64,000 bases of DNA from an uncultured Latescibacterota bacterium (GTDB lineage: Bacteria > Latescibacterota > UBA2968). The stretch is from contig OX638329.1 in the NCBI GenBank assembly GCA_951812755.1, forward strand, positions 1,473,339 through 1,537,338, written 5' to 3'. A model generated the notes under the pieces. It saw nothing but the letters and a program-made list of their open reading frames with translations, ran no database searches and was not told the origin of the DNA. The position numbers were made by a program, and so were the translations under genes. Shown here one piece after another: positions 60,504 through 64,000 of this stretch. Each line of letters starts with the position of its first letter. Within the stretch, counting starts at the first letter, position 1.

Positions 60504-62633
60504 CTAAAAGCCGACTGCTGATTGCTGGTAGTTTTTTTCCGTAAAGTGTGCCCAGCCTTTCCAGCGATCAATACCCGTCAGGCGCAGGTCAATTTCGTCG
60601 CCGACCTCTACGGGATAACCCGGGTAGATGACTGTTTTAAAGGGGTGGTCGAGGAGTTCGACGAGGACACCGCGCATTTTGTGGTAGAGAACAACGGCGC
60701 GAAATTCCCTACCGAGTTGATTTTCCCATGATTGAAGCATCAATTTGCGGGTATGGCGGTGAACCAGATCGTCGATAAGATCCTGCGTTTCCCACATGCG
60801 ATAGCGCAGGGTATTGAGGTCGTCAACCGAGTAAAGGTATTGCTCCGCTCGAAGATAATGATCGATCTGGCGTTGCATTACCAGGTCGGTGTATTGGGTG
60901 GTGGGTTGGGTGATGGGACAATAATGCGAAATGCCATAGCCGTGATGTGTTTCTGGTGTTGTGTCGAGGTCGATGTTCGGGGTTTGGCGGCGAAGTTCGT
61001 GGCGGCGGACGATGGGGTGAGGGATTTGTATGATGGACTCGATATTTTCAATGGGATCGCGCACTTCGTAAATCGCGGGGATATTTTTATTATCGCACCA
61101 CCGACCAACAGCTATGCCAGCGAGCAGGGATAGTTCACGGGCAATGCGAAGGGCGTGGTTTGAGGGTGATTGTTCCTCAAGGTCGAGACTGGTCGTTTGA
61201 CGCTTTTTTTGGAGGCGCGTGGATAATTGCGAGAAGAATTGTATGGCGCGATGCTGCGGGTGAGTGGAGTCGTTCAGTGCTCGATCGATGTTTTCAGTTG
61301 AAAGGTCTGCTTTATTAATTGCGGTGGTTTGCGCGATACAATAATCTTTGAGGTGCCCATCCCGATTCACGCGCCAGAAGATGCTGAGTGCTGGATGCGC
61401 TTTGTCGCTTTGGAATTGGCCCAGGTCAGGTAGCATGGGAATGGGCTGATCGGGAAAGGGGATGTGTGCCATGCGCTCGGCAGCGTCGCGGTCGATGTGT
61501 GAATCTTTGGGAATGAGTGCGCCGATATCTGGAATATGTACGCCAAACTCTGCGCCTCCAAAGAGCCTGCGACGGAATGAGACGGCAATGTTCGGGTGAT
61601 CGGGCGGATGTATCGCAAAGACGGATTGTTTTTTGCGGTTGCCACAAGTGGGCGCGAGTGTTTCTGCCTGGCGGATGGCGAGGTCTGAAAATGCGGTTGG
61701 AATTTCGGCGCGGAGCAGGTCGAGGTTTTGATCGCGTTTCCAGACCTTTTTTTGTATGAGCAATTCGACTGCGGATTTTTGGCGGTTTTTTTTGGTTTTG
61801 CAAATTTCAGAGATCAATGCCTGAGCGTGAGTTGCGTGTTGGGATTCGCTGCCCCACAATGCGTATTGTCGGATCTGTTCCAGATAGGTTTGCTGGCGTT
61901 GGGTCAGGGTATGTTCTGCAATGGATTCGGCATTGTTTGCCATGGCGTGGATAAATTCTTCGCGTTCTTCATCCCGATCTTTTCTGCGGCTGCTGTGTTG
62001 ACGGCGGAAGTATGCCTGATCAACCGTATAGGGCGAATACGAGTTGGAAGATTGAGGTTGAAAATAAGGACAGGCATGGTGCAGGTGAAGATAGAGGGCG
62101 ATCCACTGTGTGGCATCGATTTTTGTGTTGTAGAAGAGGTCGGCGATTTCTGAAAGTGGAAGCGGGGTTGCAGATTCAACGGCGATTTCCCAGACGTCTT
62201 TGAGGTTTATTTTTTGGCTCAAAGCGCGGACGGCCATTGTGTAAGTTTTGAGTGGTACATCGGTTGATGAGGTTCCGGTGAGATAAACGAGGTTGGTGTG
62301 GTGAAAGCGGAGGCGCCGGCCATCTTCTGATAAGACTGTGATTTCAGAAATTTTGCGGGATAAGACGGCTTGACATATTCCCAGGAGCAGACGCTTTCGA
62401 AAGCGAAACAGGACAATTTCATCCTGGACAGGTGTGCCGGGTAGTCTGCTTTTTGTATGGGGCGCATCCTGGGAAATCGGTATTCCATCTTCATCCAGAC
62501 GGCCCGTGTAGCGCTCGTTGGGTTGGTTTTTGTGTTCATTTCGGATGATCAGACCGTAGATGCGTTTGACCAGGCTGGCGTAGAAGTAGAGATAGCGATT
62601 GGAAATTGTGATTTCGCGTTTGGGTTTTTGCAT
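60504..62633 (-). CDS. RNase II/R (RNB) family protein lacking the catalytic aspartates
   Basis: A 709-residue RNB-family protein. Fold markers of the catalytic domain are clear: EFGVHIPDIGALIPKDSHID followed by RDAAERMAHIPFPDQPIPMLP, later QPTTQYTDLVMQRQI (canonical SPIRRYADLVVHRQL) and a C-terminal S1-like segment. At the active site, where RNase II has IDxxxxxDxDDA, this protein reads AIHPPDHPNIAV at residues 340-351, so the four Mg-binding Asp are replaced or missing. RNA binding without 3'-5' exonuclease activity is inferred. Converges on ubiX with 10 bases between stops. GAGG precedes the ATG. Confidence 0.78.
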   Translation of the reverse strand: MQKPKREITISNRYLYFYASLVKRIYGLIIRNEHKNQPNERYTGRLDEDGIPISQDAPHTKSRLPGTPVQDEIVLFRFRKRLLLGICQAVLSRKISEITVLSEDGRRLRFHHTNLVYLTGTSSTDVPLKTYTMAVRALSQKINLKDVWEIAVESATPLPLSEIADLFYNTKIDATQWIALYLHLHHACPYFQPQSSNSYSPYTVDQAYFRRQHSSRRKDRDEEREEFIHAMANNAESIAEHTLTQRQQTYLEQIRQYALWGSESQHATHAQALISEICKTKKNRQKSAVELLIQKKVWKRDQNLDLLRAEIPTAFSDLAIRQAETLAPTCGNRKKQSVFAIHPPDHPNIAVSFRRRLFGGAEFGVHIPDIGALIPKDSHIDRDAAERMAHIPFPDQPIPMLPDLGQFQSDKAHPALSIFWRVNRDGHLKDYCIAQTTAINKADLSTENIDRALNDSTHPQHRAIQFFSQLSTRLQKKRQTTSLDLEEQSPSNHALRIARELSLLAGIAVGRWCDNKNIPAIYEVRDPIENIESIIQIPHPIVRRHELRRQTPNIDLDTTPETHHGYGISHYCPITQPTTQYTDLVMQRQIDHYLRAEQYLYSVDDLNTLRYRMWETQDLIDDLVHRHTRKLMLQSWENQLGREFRAVVLYHKMRGVLVELLDHPFKTVIYPGYPVEVGDEIDLRLTGIDRWKGWAHFTEKNYQQSAVGF

Positions 62634-62664
62634 GGTTTTGCCTCGTCTCTGTTGCCCATTAGTA

Positions 62665-62693
62665 AAAAGCCCCGGTGAGTGACCGGGGCTTTT
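62665..62693 (-). terminator. Terminator downstream of the DUF1501 gene
   Basis: AAAAGCCCCGGT pairs with ACCGGGGCTTTT around a 5-base loop (62677-62681). On the minus strand the T run follows the stem, 24 bases after the stop of the DUF1501 gene. It lies upstream of the RNB-family gene. Confidence 0.9.
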
Positions 62694-62717
62694 ATGGTTT
62701 CAGACGATGCTGAATGC

Positions 62718-64000
62718 TTAACGGTTTCGGTAGGCATCGACAAATCTCAGGAAATCGCTAAAACCAACTTTGCCATCGCCGTCTAAGTCGAATTTGGACT
62801 CGTTGCTGCCGAAAGCCTGTGTAAATTCGAGAAAGTCGTTAAAGTCGAGTTTGCCGTCGGCATTAAAGTCAACTTTGGCGAGATCGAGGGGTGGCGGTCT
62901 GAGAATGGGAACGTGAGACGTATTGGATGAAAAGATGCTTGAGACAACATCTCCTGGTACGTCAAACCACTGGTTGAGCACCGAGGCATAGACATGGCGG
63001 AAATCGTGATCGTAGTAAAAGTCACCGCGTCTGTCAACCTGCCCAAAGTTGGGTTGCGGACCTGCAATGCCCGCATTGACCGAAGGGCCAAAGAAGAACA
63101 TGGGCGCTGATGTGCCGTGATCGGTACCTGCGCTGCCGTTTTCTTTTGTTCGACGACCAAATTCCGAAATGCTCATGCCGAGCACGCGGTCTTGTAACTG
63201 GTGTTGCCGCAGGTCCTGCACAAAAGCCGTGACTGCTCCGTTGAGATATCCCATCAGGGTGTTGTGGCGGTTGAGCTGATTGGAATGTGTGTCGTATCCG
63301 CCTTGTGAGACCAGATACACTTTGGATTTCAAGCCACCAGCGATCAATCGCGCGACCAGACTGAGCTGGTTGGCGAGCGAGTTATTGGCGGGATATTCAA
63401 CCCTGTTCGCGCCTTTAGCTGCGGCATCCTGGACTTGTGAGGAGTATTGCAGGGATTCAAAATTGATGCGGCGGATAAAGTCGAGTTCAAATCCAGCAGG
63501 TGTGGGGATTTTACCGTCTTCGATAATTTTGTTACCCCGTTCTACGAGATAGACAAATTGTCTGGGGTTGCGCAGAGCAATGCCCATGGCGCCGTTTTTG
63601 CCCAACAGGGCAAGGGAAAGTACGGGGCCGATGTCAACTGCGAGCGGATGTTCTGGCAGGGTGTCTGGAAAGCCCGGGGTCTGGGACTCAAAATAGCGTC
63701 CCAGCCAACCGTCACTTAGAAATTCGTTAGAATCCGATGCGGTCATCCAGATGTCGGTCGAGCGGAAGTGCGATCGGTTGGGATTGGGATATCCCACGCC
63801 CTGCATGACCATCAACTGCCCTTCGTCATAGAGTTCTTTGAATCCTGTGAGTTGGGGATGCAGGCCCTGTGTTGGGGTGAGTCTGAGGGCTTCTTGTTTT
63901 GTGATGTGGATTTTTGGACGGGCCTGATAATAGGCATCGTTTTCAAAATTGACCAGGGTGTTGAGGCCGTCGTTACCGCCATTGAGGCGAATAATAACGA
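62718..64000 (-). CDS. DUF1501 protein with dockerin-like C-terminal repeats (5' end outside window)
   Basis: At least 427 residues, open to the right edge; the visible start reads VIIRLNGGNDGLNTLVNFEN, the N-terminal DUF1501 motif, with probably under 100 residues missing. Later LVSQGGYDTHSNQ, VLGMSISEFGRRTKENGSAGTDHGTSAPMFFFG are conserved DUF1501 blocks of an alkaline-phosphatase-like fold. Two EF-hand-like repeats close the protein: DFNADGKLDFNDFLEFTQAF and DLDGDGKVGFSDFLRFVDAY, very like those of the metalloprotease at 55309. Members are usually exported by Tat. Function unknown. An apparent ATG at 63815 is internal. Confidence 0.86.
   Translation of the reverse strand, partial: VIIRLNGGNDGLNTLVNFENDAYYQARPKIHITKQEALRLTPTQGLHPQLTGFKELYDEGQLMVMQGVGYPNPNRSHFRSTDIWMTASDSNEFLSDGWLGRYFESQTPGFPDTLPEHPLAVDIGPVLSLALLGKNGAMGIALRNPRQFVYLVERGNKIIEDGKIPTPAGFELDFIRRINFESLQYSSQVQDAAAKGANRVEYPANNSLANQLSLVARLIAGGLKSKVYLVSQGGYDTHSNQLNRHNTLMGYLNGAVTAFVQDLRQHQLQDRVLGMSISEFGRRTKENGSAGTDHGTSAPMFFFGPSVNAGIAGPQPNFGQVDRRGDFYYDHDFRHVYASVLNQWFDVPGDVVSSIFSSNTSHVPILRPPPLDLAKVDFNADGKLDFNDFLEFTQAFGSNESKFDLDGDGKVGFSDFLRFVDAYRNR

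Overview
The window looks like about 64 kb of chromosome from an uncultured FCB-group bacterium. Latescibacterota is my best guess and Poribacteria the main alternative; this is inference from gene content, with no marker gene seen. Pointers are many Gfo/Idh/MocA dehydrogenases, several phytanoyl-CoA-type dioxygenases, sulfatases, a DUF1501 protein and a metalloprotease that both end in dockerin-like EF-hand repeats, a GWxTD-domain protein, a BatA-like VWA membrane protein and a two-heme reaction-centre-type cytochrome c. TGA is used as a normal stop. No rRNA, CRISPR array or complete insertion sequence was seen. Two tRNAs are present: Arg(ACG) and Glu(CTC).

Layout. 0-5.4 kb: a partial leucine-rich-repeat lipoprotein, a dehydrogenase-sulfatase pair, an HNH protein, then a TIM-barrel isomerase, an M29-like aminopeptidase and the first 20 codons of an amidohydrolase, cut off by a small repeat element. 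5.7-19.4 kb: a catabolic stretch with six Gfo/Idh/MocA genes, an MDR alcohol dehydrogenase, two dioxygenases, an SDR, an ornithine-cyclodeaminase-like enzyme, a nitrilase-family hydrolase and a trans-sulfuration enzyme. 19.5-25 kb: two tRNA genes around a serine hydrolase, followed by an AT-richer accessory patch with a Panacea-domain gene plus a small membrane protein, an LD-carboxypeptidase and a CoiA-like gene broken by one TGA. 25-31 kb: uridine-kinase-like protein, dioxygenase, IlvD, Mug-type glycosylase, sulfatase and VapBC. 31-37.6 kb: pyruvate dehydrogenase E1-E2-E3, with a NYN nuclease gene and a possible small RNA between E1 and E2. 37.8-49.7 kb: cytochrome c, FAH-family enzyme, SDR, HflX, RDD protein, GWxTD/TPR protein, PTS IIA, BatA-like protein and topoisomerase I. 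50-58 kb: AlbA/Schlafen-type protein, PDZ remnant, Xer recombinase, a PemK/MazF-type module between 19-bp direct repeats, then three exported or membrane proteins ending in a large metalloprotease. 58-64 kb: NHL protein, UbiA, UbiX, an RNase II-like protein without its catalytic aspartates, and a partial DUF1501 protein.

Three cross-cutting signals stand out. First, a roughly 180-280 bp palindromic repeat family occurs five times, and two copies end inside broken genes. Second, base skew on the + strand changes from C/A-rich to G/T-rich exactly at one of those copies (5.4-5.7 kb), where a gene is also truncated, which suggests a rearrangement or assembly junction. Third, there are three toxin-antitoxin-like modules (Panacea/membrane protein, VapBC, PemK-like); the Panacea pair is the best candidate for an undescribed system. 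Functions come from motifs read by eye; no database search was possible.
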